NCBI RefSeq assembly: GCF_900639865.1 | Contig: NZ_CAAAHX010000006.1 | Location: 124,001-188,000 of the forward strand | Direction of reading: 5' to 3' | DNA: 64,000 nucleotides | Source: Legionella gresilensis | GTDB taxonomy: Bacteria > Pseudomonadota > Gammaproteobacteria > Legionellales > Legionellaceae | Part shown: piece by piece, positions 56,001 to 64,000 of the stretch | How the letters are laid out: every line of letters begins with the position of its first letter | Position numbering within the stretch: position 1 is the first letter of the stretch | Made by a program: the position numbers and the translations under genes | The notes under the pieces: model-generated | What the model was told of the DNA's origin: nothing | The model's input: only the letters and a program-made list of their open reading frames with translations | The model's database searches: none

Positions 56001-58362
56001 AGCCACATTCAATTCCTACTGTAGATTCTAAATTAATTGCTGTTATTTCATTAAAATTTAATAATTCTAATACAGATGTTCTTTTTTTAGTGGCGTTTGC
56101 GCTAAGCACCGTTTGTGGAGATTGCTGGCCTGCGTTATTAGCTTCTACAGGAGATACACTTAACTGAGACGCGGGTTCTGATGAGAATACAACAGGTTTT
56201 GCGGAGTTAATGTCCTTATCTGATAATTCAATAGGATAAAGGACTAGGTCAGCATGGTCTTGAATACTATTTATTAATTGTTTATTAAATTCAATATGAA
56301 ACTTATAAGTAGCAACATCACTATTTACTGAATTACAAAGATTAGTTTTTAAGCTGATAATTTTTTCTAAATGATCAGTAGTATGGCCTCGCAACTGAAA
56401 ATATAAATTACGGGCTTGATCGTAACGACCTCCTGAATTGGTTTGTAGGCCACGTAAAATTTCATTATGGAAGTCTACATCCACTTTTTCAAAATAAGAC
56501 TGAATATAAACATAATGACTGCTTAATTCTTTTTTAATCTTTTCAGGTAAATCAATTATTCGCCTATATCCTTTATGAGTTTCTAGAATATTGAAAAAGG
56601 CATTAAACGCATTTTGAATTTCTTGAGCTTTAAATAATTGTTTCTCCGCAGAATTAATTCTTTGTTGGATTTTATCAATACGAAAATTAATAAATTTCTG
56701 ATCTTCTAAAGTTAATAATTCTTTACCTTTAACCGCAAAATCAACTGGCTTAGATGCATACTGAATTATTTTTTGATAAAAAGGTATAACTACCTGCATA
56801 AGCGGTGTTGATAATGTACCTGGTGTAAGCAACGCTTCATCTTCAACTTTATCAACTATCGCAAACAGTTCAACTAATAGATCATATTTTAAAGTACTTA
56901 AATTATCCCGGATAACATCTTGAGTGGCTTCACTCATATGACCCATTTGCTCAAGTGTCGATAAAGCAAGTGTGGTGACATGCTGAATGATATGTAAATA
57001 ACTAATTCCTCTAAAGGTAAAAAGAAATGTACTACTTTGAATATCATTAATAGCTTGTAGCAACTTTATCGCATTGTCTTCTAATTCATTAATTTTTTGC
57101 TTATCTAAAGTTGGTTCTAAATCTGTAATTTGATTAGTATATTTATGAATATATTCAGTAAGCTGCTGAATATATCTAGGAAGTACGGCACTAAATTGCG
57201 CTAAAAAATTATAATCTATATTGCCTGTAGAGGGCTGCATTTGATCGATTGCAATACCAGCAATATTACCAGCAGTATAGCTAATAGGGTAAGTTTCTAC
57301 GATTTCAGCAATTTTTGTTGAGGCTTTATCACCATAAGCTGTGGCATATTTTTGCACTTGGGCCAGTAGCTTTAATATAAGTGCTATTTCTTGGCTAAAT
57401 ACTTGCTGAGTCTGTAAATCAAGATGAGTTAAAAGGTAGCACGCCATATAGCCATGCTCTATAGTATGGTAATAGAGTGTACCAGTATCCGATAATCGGT
57501 TTTTACCATCACGAAGGTTAACACTTTCCAAATCCCGAAAAGCTAATTCGGCATGATAAAGTGCATTAATAACTTCTTTAAGTTGTACAACTTGCCTTGG
57601 CTGGGAAGCAAAATCGGTAAAAGGAATGGGTGGATCACTTTCTTTATCCTGATGACCAGAGTGTTTAGTAATTAAAGATAATTGTGCAAGTGATAAAGAA
57701 TGAATAATTTCTTTATTAGTCTGGTTAATTTTTACAGAATCTAATTCAAAATTGGCTTTTAATGCTTCATAATCTTTCAGCGCGATAGGTATTGCTTGGA
57801 TTGATGGGGAAAGTGTGCGGTTAAAATAGTAAAGTCTGTTATCAGCAGTGAGAATATAAGCTTTATGGGTGTACTGATCAAAATCGGTAACTTGAGGAGC
57901 TATGGGCATAAAAAATAAACGACAATTAGCAATATGCTCATGGCGAGAATATTTACTAACTATATCCAGCTGTTCCTGTGATAAAGCATTTGTAACTATT
58001 TTAACTGGTTGCTCTGCGTCTACAGATTTAATAGCTAATGTATCTTTTAATGCATTATAATTTTCATTTGAAATAGGAATTTCAATAAGAGAGTCTTGCT
58101 GTGCTCTATTAAAATAATAGAGTTTATTATCGTTAGTAAGAATATAAGCTACGTTAATTTGAGGGTTAATGCCTTCCTTTGTAGGAGTAGAAGGCATGAG
58201 CATTAAGCGACAACCAGCTATATCACTAAAAAAATTTTGGGCTTGACTAGCAAAGTGCTCACTTTCTAAAAAATCTATAATTTTTTCGCGTATAGTACGA
58301 AGAATAATAGAAATTTGGTGTTTTTTAAAAGATTCAATTATCTGTATATAGTACTCTAGCAT
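53041..58362 (-). CDS. 1773-residue effector candidate with tandem N-terminal repeats
   Basis: A very large hydrophilic protein, no signal peptide. Residues about 48-138 and 144-235 are two copies of a domain with the pattern CRLxxMP, YILTxDNxLYYFNR, IPI, Y-ALK, and LSxxQLxIxxKxS. The rest is mostly helical with coiled-coil-like Lys/Glu/Gln-rich stretches (for example KEETKKKVLQ and TEETAKKKEEYIEKLAVVQ). The C-terminus is proline/charge-rich (RYNLPFKFNLDEQESPND). Size and composition recall large Legionella Dot/Icm substrates such as SdhA or SidH, but I cannot confirm family membership. It starts 4 codons' distance from no other gene and is monocistronic, downstream (same strand) being the deformylase 26 bases away. 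Confidence 0.75.
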   Translation of the reverse strand: MLEYYIQIIESFKKHQISIILRTIREKIIDFLESEHFASQAQNFFSDIAGCRLMLMPSTPTKEGINPQINVAYILTNDNKLYYFNRAQQDSLIEIPISNENYNALKDTLAIKSVDAEQPVKIVTNALSQEQLDIVSKYSRHEHIANCRLFFMPIAPQVTDFDQYTHKAYILTADNRLYYFNRTLSPSIQAIPIALKDYEALKANFELDSVKINQTNKEIIHSLSLAQLSLITKHSGHQDKESDPPIPFTDFASQPRQVVQLKEVINALYHAELAFRDLESVNLRDGKNRLSDTGTLYYHTIEHGYMACYLLTHLDLQTQQVFSQEIALILKLLAQVQKYATAYGDKASTKIAEIVETYPISYTAGNIAGIAIDQMQPSTGNIDYNFLAQFSAVLPRYIQQLTEYIHKYTNQITDLEPTLDKQKINELEDNAIKLLQAINDIQSSTFLFTFRGISYLHIIQHVTTLALSTLEQMGHMSEATQDVIRDNLSTLKYDLLVELFAIVDKVEDEALLTPGTLSTPLMQVVIPFYQKIIQYASKPVDFAVKGKELLTLEDQKFINFRIDKIQQRINSAEKQLFKAQEIQNAFNAFFNILETHKGYRRIIDLPEKIKKELSSHYVYIQSYFEKVDVDFHNEILRGLQTNSGGRYDQARNLYFQLRGHTTDHLEKIISLKTNLCNSVNSDVATYKFHIEFNKQLINSIQDHADLVLYPIELSDKDINSAKPVVFSSEPASQLSVSPVEANNAGQQSPQTVLSANATKKRTSVLELLNFNEITAINLESTVGIECGLQEEGCATVITEPEALTAEQTLNLLEYYQTEKSKIIAAKEKFNLFLNTLNDGKSLIEKENKKELSRWYAEFQPYFLRIFLTDKRFNIRHLDKLITANLTSSIGQPAEVIIGVDKRNFHYLTPLFNSTLNDAMTFCTKRIEVYQELSSKKLKEETKKKVLQPNYTYGNRAHYLIKHTNYSKAVSEFRQAIFNLTELFTDPLRVELKAAASGVPFPEVEMQDGLWAQSKQVLSIKQIYNSLYHLEQICLQLEELNDKSYQSIYVKHIVEAYNHIDEIYKAAKSLYEDPYLRLLAEDIIEKASKIQQVFLTQSEPYTVDPESVTNVKGQVKQNSIWYTLQAFMLIPSHIKALSKQQNISPEELKETQEHTKEITLKIERIIAKSNSHFKLLLETPTMYGLFKELKQKLAEFTTTTHQSVVDNIREINTVYFTDILIEADRWEDRLGLKPGLLSGPMQEILDEFYRGLVEPLGFTSDNYFDLITDVTPFIKRKEACKKVGAEAQSKITENDFNKNFKILSDLAQSINTYNNFTTGPIPPTHPFIINITRDKILEGSLAIKTFLKEQINSNTLKDSELLLDNLKDCIDMSRLAKLIKLINTYNNLNDKTPLHGLSEQGNRLNKPLSNQNTEDKTQQIIQLKQQIIDSYKAITKNLTAQKQLNYNLSPSLTDTEILQLNTGGLWQILIKQLPIMKSVFNYYKGVYSTYKITEETAKKKEEYIEKLAVVQDKLNEKVKQDYIQREIKKRVAIVINQQTDLINLNGEYNNALKKYLSNKEFQAELIKQVYNETDIKLAIKVKLLERAQEFKKENLDKYAKLDYVLTAITDFQLYLRKSNEAYNQGLSIFEDKRTITIKKEQINILHDLAQKTRPDESVEERFIKIQKHVDTGVFRASMLTYRRFERISFNWLVNCFLSLLQALHLYKPTSQKCFEQINDAASDKPKHMPRYGFFTESAREQQRYNLPFKFNLDEQESPNDIKFTEGIPVSVLAT

Positions 58363-58766
58363 TAGATAACCTAAATTATATTGTTATTGGTATAAATCCC
58401 TAATCTAAAGTCTCCGTTAACGTATAACTGTTAAGTTAAATCCTATCATCTAGTTAGAATGTACTCTTTATAAGAATCCCTCTATGCATTTAATTTAATA
58501 ACCTTATTGGCACATAATTTACGCTAATTTAATAAAATATTTTCATTTATTAGAAAGCATATAAAAGAAACAATCTGATAATGCGGGACAGTTTAATCGA
58601 TTCTTAGCATGGGTACAAGACAAATTTTGCACAAACATGGAGTTAGTTAGCTCTCTTTGTATATTTTTAGGTTGAATAAATAGAAAAAAATCGCTTTGCA
58701 GCCATTGGTTATCGTTAAGTTTTACCTTTATACTACAAATAAGGTTTTTCCAATTTGTACAAAAAA
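58363..58766. other. 404-bp divergent intergenic region, giant gene / pdxH
   Basis: AT-rich with no credible ORF or strong inverted repeat. It should hold promoters for both flanking genes, but I could not pick any with confidence. Confidence 0.4.
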
Positions 58767-59417
58767 ATGAATAATTGGCCCACTATAGCAGATATTCGAC
58801 GAGAATATGGCAACTTAAGTTTAGATGAAAATACCATTGCACAAAATCCTTTTGATTTATTTGTGCTTTGGTTTAATGAAATTCTTACAGTTGAGAAAAG
58901 CGATCCGAATGCAATGGTTTTATCTACAGTAGATGAAAAAGGACATCCTGATTCGCGAGTTGTTCTGTTGAAAGGGTTTGAAGATGAAACATTTATTTTT
59001 TACACCAACTATGAAAGTAATAAAGCTCGTCAATTAGAGCAAATGCCCTATGCGGCACTTAATTTTTATTGGCCACAGATGGCGCGACAAGTTAGGATAC
59101 GAGGTAGGGTAAAGAAAACCACAGCGCAACAATCAGATTCTTACTTTGCTACCCGCCCTTTAGAGAGCAAATTAAGTGCTGTGGTTTCACCGCAAAGTCA
59201 GCAACTTAAGAGTAGACAAGAATTAGAAGAAGATTATAAACATTTAGAATTAGAGCATAAATATAAACCAATTATAGAGCGACCCGATTATTGGGGAGGC
59301 TATCATTTAATCCCTGACCAAATAGAATTTTGGCAAGGGCGTGATAAAAGGTTGCATGATCGTCTAAAATATTATAAAAAAAATGATAAATGGATTTATC
59401 AGCGTTTAGCACCTTAA
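58767..59417 (+). CDS. pdxH: pyridoxine/pyridoxamine 5'-phosphate oxidase
   Basis: An FMN enzyme making pyridoxal 5'-phosphate. 216 residues from ATG 58767 (E. coli 218); a TTG four codons upstream is less likely. Family motifs: SRVVLLKGF and [15 protein letters not shown] (FMN/substrate binding), [14 protein letters not shown], and the C-terminal [20 protein letters not shown]. It stands alone; no promoter was identified with confidence. Confidence 0.95.
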   Translation: MNNWPTIADIRREYGNLSLDENTIAQNPFDLFVLWFNEILTVEKSDPNAMVLSTVDEKGHPDSRVVLLKGFEDETFIFYTNYESNKARQLEQMPYAALNFYWPQMARQVRIRGRVKKTTAQQSDSYFATRPLESKLSAVVSPQSQQLKSRQELEEDYKHLELEHKYKPIIERPDYWGGYHLIPDQIEFWQGRDKRLHDRLKYYKKNDKWIYQRLAP

Positions 59418-59585
59418 TGTATTGGATTTAGCATAATTGTCAAAAAATTGTAAAGTTATGTGTCGTAGAAATTTCTAAAATGCAATAGGCGTAAAATAGA
59501 ACCTAGAAGTAAGTAGTAAATAATTAAGCTTTAGCTTTATAAACACTAACTACTTAGAGAATTGAACGCTTGAGAGGATATTGAC

Positions 59586-59972
59586 ATGGAAAATTTAAAT
59601 TCTTTGCTACCATATATAAAGTTGCGTTTTAATATTGACCACCCAGATTTAGAAGAGTGTTATGCTTACGGATATGAGTGTGCTAAAGCTGAAATCCCTG
59701 AAGAAGAGAATCCATATTCAATAGATACGGCTGAATATGAGCAATGGCAAGAAGGGTGGTGGGCTGGATTTTATGGAGAGGAGCCGCTCTTTAGTTTTGG
59801 TGAGAACGAAATTAAAGAAGAAAGTCAAGAACCTATTTCAGTAGGAAGTGCTGCTAATGATCAAACTTATCATCCTTTATATACCGGATTTATAACCAGT
59901 ATCCTTAGATTAAGCGGTGCTTTAGCAGCAACAGCTGTAGTGGGCTATCAAGTTATTGATTTAGTTGCTTAA
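59586..59972 (+). CDS. small protein with RMF-like motif and C-terminal membrane helix
   Basis: 128 residues. Residues 26-65 resemble ribosome modulation factor: AYGYECAKAE, then NPYS, then W54 and EGWWAGFYGE, in RMF order (GY...PY...W..GW). RMF itself is about 55 residues and basic; this protein is acidic and carries a glycine/alanine-rich hydrophobic helix near the end (ILRLSGALAATAVVGYQVI). The ribosome link is therefore only a similarity of motif. Well-placed GAGGA before the ATG; a terminator follows 16 bases after the stop. Confidence 0.65.
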   Translation: MENLNSLLPYIKLRFNIDHPDLEECYAYGYECAKAEIPEEENPYSIDTAEYEQWQEGWWAGFYGEEPLFSFGENEIKEESQEPISVGSAANDQTYHPLYTGFITSILRLSGALAATAVVGYQVIDLVA

Positions 59973-59988
59973 TCTTATTAATCATTTT

Positions 59989-60023
59989 ATTGCTGCGCTT
60001 TTTGCGCAGCAATCTTAGTTTTT
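59989..60023 (+). terminator. terminator after the RMF-like gene
   Basis: Perfect 10-bp stem ATTGCTGCGC / GCGCAGCAAT with a 5-T loop, then CTTAG and six T. The offset T-run makes it slightly atypical. Confidence 0.75.
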
Positions 60024-60026
60024 TAT

Positions 60027-60125
60027 TTATGTTTAATCTGGATCCCGTACAAATGCTTCGCATTTCACGAGATAACGTTCGTTTAGCGATACAAAAGAGC
60101 CTTTGTCTCTTTCATGTCGAACTCA
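60027..60125. other. non-coding stretch with three consecutive small hairpins
   Basis: AAATGC/GCATTT (60051-60065), AACG/CGTT (60074-60083) and AAAGAG/CTCTTT (60094-60112) follow each other between the terminator and the 3' end of the SseB-like gene. It resembles a dispersed intergenic repeat, but no second copy lies in this window. Confidence 0.4.
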
Positions 60126-60127
60126 CG

Positions 60128-60514
60128 TTACTTAAATATCTTTAAAACCATACTCCTCATTCTTGCAATCTCAGCCGGATTAAATTCCTTATAAATATTG
60201 CTTCCAATATTTAAACAAACAGTTACTTGCTCGCCTATTCCTTTTAATAAATCGACCCCGGAGAGCTTAAGGATATTAATTGCATGACTTATATCTTTTG
60301 CCCATGCGTCAAAATGATGCATTTCAGTAAAAACAGGTAAAAAATAATGATTATTTTCTTCAAGATAGAGTACTTCTGGCTTATCCGGCTCTGAGTTCTT
60401 ATCAATAGGTATAATGAAGTTAGCTTTGATAAATTCAAGATAAGCTTTATTGGCTTCATTTGGGCTGCCAGACAGCGCTAACGCTTGCTTAATTGCTTTT
60501 TCTAAATGATTCAT
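60128..60514 (-). CDS. SseB N-terminal-domain protein
   Basis: 128 residues, cytoplasmic. It fits the SseB N-terminal domain: an opening helix LEKAIKQALALSGSPNEANKAYLEF, then the strand FIIPID, then HYFLPVFTEMHHFDAWAK, the most recognisable stretch. The second SseB domain (about 120 residues in enteric SseB) is missing, so only one domain is present. The molecular function of this domain is poorly known. Confidence 0.75.
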   Translation of the reverse strand: MNHLEKAIKQALALSGSPNEANKAYLEFIKANFIIPIDKNSEPDKPEVLYLEENNHYFLPVFTEMHHFDAWAKDISHAINILKLSGVDLLKGIGEQVTVCLNIGSNIYKEFNPAEIARMRSMVLKIFK

Positions 60515-60651
60515 TGATAACAGACTTATTAATTATAAAATTGGCATTTTAACGACTAAAAGTGCAATTAAAAATGATTATTTATTAATAAACCTTAAAG
60601 TGTGAACTAAAGCCCAACGATTATATCTTTATGCTTGTATGGTTGAATAGG

Positions 60652-60679
60652 TTGAAATATACCTTGCTCACAGTATAAT
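60652..60679 (+). promoter_or_regulatory. candidate sigma70 promoter upstream of the MFS gene
   Basis: TTGAAA (60652-60657), 16 bases, TATAAT (60674-60679). It implies a leader of about 200 bases before the MFS start, containing the palindrome at 60841. Confidence 0.4.
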
Positions 60680-60840
60680 GTAGTATTAATATTGCAGTTT
60701 TTTTGAGCAGTATGCTATTTTAAAAAGTATTTTGATGTTGGCAATAGGCATATTTTAGTTAAGTTACCGCAAAGCGTTTTGCTCTACATAAAGGATGATG
60801 TCTTCTTATGCCTAGCCAGAAATACCTTTATAAATTTAAT

Positions 60841-60860
60841 ATATTAGAGCATTCTAATAT
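60841..60860. promoter_or_regulatory. operator-like perfect inverted repeat
   Basis: ATATTAGA / TCTAATAT with a GCAT spacer, 33 bases before the MFS start codon. Either a repressor operator or a hairpin near the ribosome-binding site; not followed by a T-run. Confidence 0.45.
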
Positions 60861-60892
60861 GATAACTTGATAATTATTAATATAGTGAAATT

Positions 60893-62191
60893 ATGAATAG
60901 GATAGAAGTGTCTCTAGTTACAAAAACAAACCGTATAGGCCAATTAGGCTTTGCTTGGATTGTTTGGGGCTTAGCAGCCGCCTTTTATTTTTCTGATTAT
61001 CTTGCCCGCGTAGCGCCAGGTGTAATGCATCGGAGTTTACAAATTGATTTTGGTATCAATGAAGTTGGTTTCGGTATTTTAACGGCGTCCTTTTATGTTC
61101 CCTATATTATTATGCAAATTCCCGTAGGACTGACGGTAGACAGATTAAGTATCCGCGGCATACTAACTGTTATGTCATTAATTACGGCTCTAGGATGTGG
61201 CGTCTTTGGTTTAGCAGATGGTCTATTAATGGCCTCTGTTGGTCGGATGTTAATTGGTTTTAGTGCCGCATTTGCTTTCATTAGTGCATTACGTCTAGCA
61301 ACGTCCTGGTTTCCTCCAGCTATGTTAGGTTTGCTTGCAGGATTAACACAGGCATTAGGAATGTTGGGAGCCGCCGCAGGTGAAGCGCCAGTATCTTTTT
61401 TAGTTGCCAATGTAGGTTGGCGGCATAGTATGCTAATTATTGCATTTTTGTTTATTGCTCTAGCTGGATTATTGTATCAATTTGTACAAGATAAACCTGG
61501 GACAAAAAGAAGAGAAATAAAACAAGAGCAACGTTTAAGTATTTTAGATAGCTTACGTATTATTTTATCTCATCGTCAGACTTGGTTAAATGCATTTTAT
61601 GCAGGGTTTCTGTTTGGACCTACTGCTGTTATTGGTGAATCTATAGGTCCTGCTTACCTTCAATTTGGCCGCGGTTTAGAGGCACATTCAGCGGCTTTTG
61701 CAACCGGATTAATTTTTATTGGTTGGGGTATTAGTGGCCCTATTTCTGGTTGGTTATCAGATAGAATTGGCCGCCGTAAGCCATTAATGATTATTTCGGC
61801 TTTATTTGGTGTAGTTTTAACAACTTTATTTGTTTTTTATCCTCATCTTAATACACCGATGGCTTATATTTTATTCTTTGCTTTTGGATTAACAAATACT
61901 GGCGTGGCTATCGCTTACGCAGTGTCTACAGAATTACATGATCGCAAGGTAGTTGGTACTTCAATTGCTTTTACGAATATGATTTCTATTTTTGTTGGCG
62001 CTTTAATGCAACCTTTAGTCGGGTGGTTAGTAGATTTAGTCTCTGGCGCTAGAGGTTATAATGTAGAGAAATTACTTCTTTCTGATTTTCAGGCAGGGTT
62101 GCAAATTCTACCTTTATGCTCACTGATTGCCTTAATTTTAGCGTTTACTGTAAAAGAAACCTATTGTAAGCCAGTTTATAAAGCACAATAA
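60893..62191 (+). CDS. MFS transporter
   Basis: An inner-membrane major facilitator of 432 residues with 12 helices. Domain motifs: YFSDYLARVAPGVM in TM1, the loop 2-3 signature reduced to GLTVDRLSIRGIL, GRMLIGFSAAFAF in TM4, and SGWLSDRIGRRKP in the central repeat. It resembles organic-acid or amino-acid carriers; Legionella uses MFS (Pht-type) importers for amino acids, but the substrate here cannot be told. The operator-like palindrome upstream suggests regulation. Confidence 0.88.
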   Translation: MNRIEVSLVTKTNRIGQLGFAWIVWGLAAAFYFSDYLARVAPGVMHRSLQIDFGINEVGFGILTASFYVPYIIMQIPVGLTVDRLSIRGILTVMSLITALGCGVFGLADGLLMASVGRMLIGFSAAFAFISALRLATSWFPPAMLGLLAGLTQALGMLGAAAGEAPVSFLVANVGWRHSMLIIAFLFIALAGLLYQFVQDKPGTKRREIKQEQRLSILDSLRIILSHRQTWLNAFYAGFLFGPTAVIGESIGPAYLQFGRGLEAHSAAFATGLIFIGWGISGPISGWLSDRIGRRKPLMIISALFGVVLTTLFVFYPHLNTPMAYILFFAFGLTNTGVAIAYAVSTELHDRKVVGTSIAFTNMISIFVGALMQPLVGWLVDLVSGARGYNVEKLLLSDFQAGLQILPLCSLIALILAFTVKETYCKPVYKAQ

Positions 62192-62222
62192 AATAATCCT
62201 TTAGTTAATGTGTTTAACTAGG

Positions 62223-62266
62223 GAAGCCGTAGCTTATACTTTCTAATAAAGAGTAAGCTTGGCTTC
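62223..62266 (+). terminator. hairpin after the MFS gene
   Basis: GAAGCCGTAGCTTA pairs with TAAGCTTGGCTTC, with a one-base bulge, 32 bases after the MFS stop. It has only a weak T content after the stem. Confidence 0.45.
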
Positions 62267-62360
62267 TATAGCAACATAACTTGTTTTTAACCTAACATAG
62301 TCAGTTAGTATAACTTTTATCTATAATTATTAATTAATATTATTATAATTTATAAAACTT

Positions 62361-62801
62361 ATGTCTATCTCTATTAAGAAAATCACTTCGCCAACTGAGT
62401 TAAAAGAATGCTTAGCTATTCGTAGAAAAGTATTTGTTGAAGGCCAGAAAGTGCCTCTGAATGAAGAGCTTGATGGAAAAGATAATGAAAGTGCCCACTA
62501 CCTTTTAACTATAAACCGGATTCCAGCTGGTGTTGCGAGGGTTCGCTATTTAAATAATACTGCTAAAATTGAGCGAGTTGCAGTCTTACCAGATTATCAA
62601 GGCCAAGGTTTAGGTAAACAACTTATGCAAGTTATTATTGCGGATCTCCAACAAGATAAAAAGATTACTAGCGCAAAATTAGGTGCCCAAAGCCATGCTA
62701 TTTCATTTTATGAAAAGCTTGGTTTTAAAGTATATGGTAATGAATATATGGATGCAGGTATACCGCATAAAGATATGATGCTTAATTTAAATTCAAAATA
62801 A
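62361..62801 (+). CDS. GNAT-family N-acetyltransferase (YjcF-like)
   Basis: 146 residues, cytoplasmic. The acetyl-CoA-binding motif A is clear: IERVAVLPDYQGQGLGKQLM, followed by LGAQSHAISFYEKLGFKVYG. The opening ECLAIRRKVFVEGQKVPLNEELDG is typical of the YjcF/ElaA subgroup. The acceptor is unknown. It ends 2 bases from the convergent next gene. Confidence 0.9.
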   Translation: MSISIKKITSPTELKECLAIRRKVFVEGQKVPLNEELDGKDNESAHYLLTINRIPAGVARVRYLNNTAKIERVAVLPDYQGQGLGKQLMQVIIADLQQDKKITSAKLGAQSHAISFYEKLGFKVYGNEYMDAGIPHKDMMLNLNSK

Positions 62802-62803
62802 AT

Positions 62804-63331
62804 CTAAGTAATATTCTCAACTGGCGCTGGTTTACTAAATTTATATTGTAAGTATAAAAGAATAAAACCAAACACAGGAATGAAAATATCTGACCAAAAA
62901 ATTACTCCAGCATTTCCAGGCGCAAAATTATGAGTAGTAATCATATCATATATATGTACACTTGCTGCTCCCCATAAAAATAGAGCTGGGGCAATAATGG
63001 TGGCGGCTCGAAATCCTAAATGAGACCAGAAACTTAGCACACCTATAACGCCGAATCCTAAACTTGCAAAACCTACTTCATTTTGAAACGGGCTATTCTC
63101 CCATCCAATAAATCGTGCTACCATCTCACCAAAGAATACATGCATAACAAAATTATATAGGAAGCTAAAGCCAATATTAAAAAGTAAAAAATGAGAAAAA
63201 ATTATTCTGATGACTCGAGCTTTATTGAGATGTTTTCGTTTCATGATTAATGAAATTAGAGCAGAAATTAAACTTAAAATAAAAAGAGTTAAGGTAAAAT
63301 TAGTTAATAAGAAGGTAATTAATTCTCGCAT
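62804..63331 (-). CDS. DUF6790-like integral membrane protein
   Basis: 175 residues with five to six membrane helices. The pattern FLLFNIGFSFLYNFVMHVFFG, then WENSPFQNEVGFASLGFGVIGVL, then the C-terminal IFIPVFGFILLYLQYKF, matches small membrane proteins annotated DUF6790. The function is unknown. AAGGGATAAT precedes the start. Convergent with the GNAT gene. Confidence 0.7.
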   Translation of the reverse strand: MRELITFLLTNFTLTLFILSLISALISLIMKRKHLNKARVIRIIFSHFLLFNIGFSFLYNFVMHVFFGEMVARFIGWENSPFQNEVGFASLGFGVIGVLSFWSHLGFRAATIIAPALFLWGAASVHIYDMITTHNFAPGNAGVIFWSDIFIPVFGFILLYLQYKFSKPAPVENIT

Positions 63332-63761
63332 ATTATCCCTTTCCTGTGCTTTAAAATTAATATAATCTAATATAGAAATATAACAAAATTTAGATAATAT
63401 ATTGAAATTTCTTAATTTTAACCAGGTTACTATCCCTTAAATAAAATCGCTAGTTGATAGTAGAATTTAATAGACATAAGCTTATTCAATTAAATTATCT
63501 ATAGAAATTAAATTGTTCTATTTATTTTGGTAGTTTAACAATAAGTTTTATTAGAACTTATAAAATATTCTTATTTTATAGCTTGCCTAAATTATAATAA
63601 TCTTGGTAAGTTTAATAATTACAATCGTTTAATTAAGCAAGTTATAAAAATAATTAGTAGATTTTAAGGTAATAACAGCTCGTACTTTAATTGGCATGAT
63701 ATTTCTTGTTACACTCATTTAGATAAACTGCTAAAAGTAAGAATTCAATCCGGAGATAATA
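63332..63761. other. 430-bp divergent intergenic region
   Basis: Very AT-rich with no credible ORF. No promoter with correct spacing was found; a TTGGCA near 63691 has no -10 box at the right distance. Confidence 0.4.
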
Positions 63762-64000
63762 ATGAGAAAATTAGTAGTATTAGTGGTTGTTCTAGCGATA
63801 TTAGTCCTTGGTGGCTATTATGCTATGGGCGCTGTTACTGAGAGAACGATAAAGCGTAATATTGCAACCGTTAATAGGACTAATGGCGTCAATGCTCAAA
63901 TTGTAAAATATCATCGAGGGTGGTTTACTTCAAATGCTCTTTTAAATTGGCAGATTACGGTTCCTGAGCGGCAAGTGAAAGATGCTAATGGCCAAGTTCA
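63762..64000 (+). CDS. YdgA/DUF945-like protein (3' partial)
   Basis: The first 79 codons are visible and the gene runs off the window. The N-terminus is a hydrophobic anchor or signal (MRKLVVLVVVLAILVLGGYY), followed by VTERTIKRNIATVN and VKYHRGWFTSNALLNW, the Y-x-RGWF-S pattern at the start of YdgA-type DUF945 proteins, which are periplasmic and membrane-anchored. CGGAG lies 6 bases before the ATG. The role of the family is not well established. Confidence 0.75.
   Translation, partial: MRKLVVLVVVLAILVLGGYYAMGAVTERTIKRNIATVNRTNGVNAQIVKYHRGWFTSNALLNWQITVPERQVKDANGQV

Larger units (their letters stand above)
60515..60892. other. 378-bp divergent intergenic region before the MFS gene
   Basis: No credible gene; the longest nearby ATG ORF (60809) has about 20 codons and no ribosome-binding site. 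It contains a promoter candidate (60652-60679) and a perfect inverted repeat (60841-60860), listed separately. Confidence 0.4.

Noticed and set aside
60809-60871. 20-codon ORF as a leader peptide for the MFS gene
   Set aside because: No ribosome-binding site and no regulatory codon run; the palindrome within it is better explained as an operator or hairpin.
63691-63715. TTGGCA with TACACT as a promoter for the last gene
   Set aside because: The spacing is 13 bases, too short for a sigma70 promoter.

Overview
The window is AT-rich chromosomal DNA from a gammaproteobacterium, most likely Legionella or a close member of the Legionellales. This is inferred from three things: the core gene order (nuo operon, initiator tRNA, rimP-nusA-infB-rbfA-truB-rpsO-pnp; sdhCDAB-sucABCD), the low GC content, and core operons interrupted by large eukaryote-like or unrecognisable proteins of the kind known as Dot/Icm effectors. 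No rRNA, CRISPR array, prophage or insertion-sequence transposase was found. Two genes are cut by the window edges: nuoJ on the left and a YdgA/DUF945-type gene on the right.

Layout. 1-5723: the membrane arm of respiratory complex I (nuoJ-N). 5736-6037: a palindromic repeat, then an initiator tRNA with a good sigma70-type promoter and a terminator. 6408-15588: the transcription/translation/RNA-decay block rimP-nusA-infB-rbfA-truB-rpsO-pnp, with a 161-bp palindromic element before infB. 15625-21652: folE-hinT, ppa, a CPA2 antiporter, an amino-acid permease and a PriC-like gene. 21858-31160 is an accessory region. It holds three small envelope/stress genes, two paralogous ribbon-helix-helix regulators on either side of an unrecognised membrane protein, an MscS channel, a 14-repeat ankyrin protein with a possible cysteine-protease head, and a secreted protein made of two copies of a cysteine-bearing domain.

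31226-37771: panB-panC, an alpha/beta hydrolase with zapE, and a feoABC ferrous iron operon behind a Fur-box-like site. 37954-41909: a second accessory stretch with a degenerate J-domain-like protein, an RDD protein caught between two repeats, and a 599-residue effector candidate. 42465-52076: the TCA segment sdhCDAB-sucABCD. 52331-58362: a peptide deformylase carrying a signal peptide, and a 1773-residue effector candidate. 58767-64000: pdxH, an RMF-like small membrane protein, an SseB-domain protein, an MFS transporter, a GNAT enzyme and a DUF6790-type membrane protein.

The core genes fit together as respiration: the 2-oxoglutarate dehydrogenase and succinyl-CoA synthetase steps feed succinate dehydrogenase, NADH feeds complex I, and FeoABC supplies iron for the Fe-S and haem centres. 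The most unusual content is (i) at least four families of intergenic palindromic elements, (ii) the two regulator paralogs with shared TGTCA/TGACA clusters upstream, (iii) several effector-like proteins, and (iv) the apparently exported deformylase. All functional calls rest on reading motifs by eye; no database search was possible.
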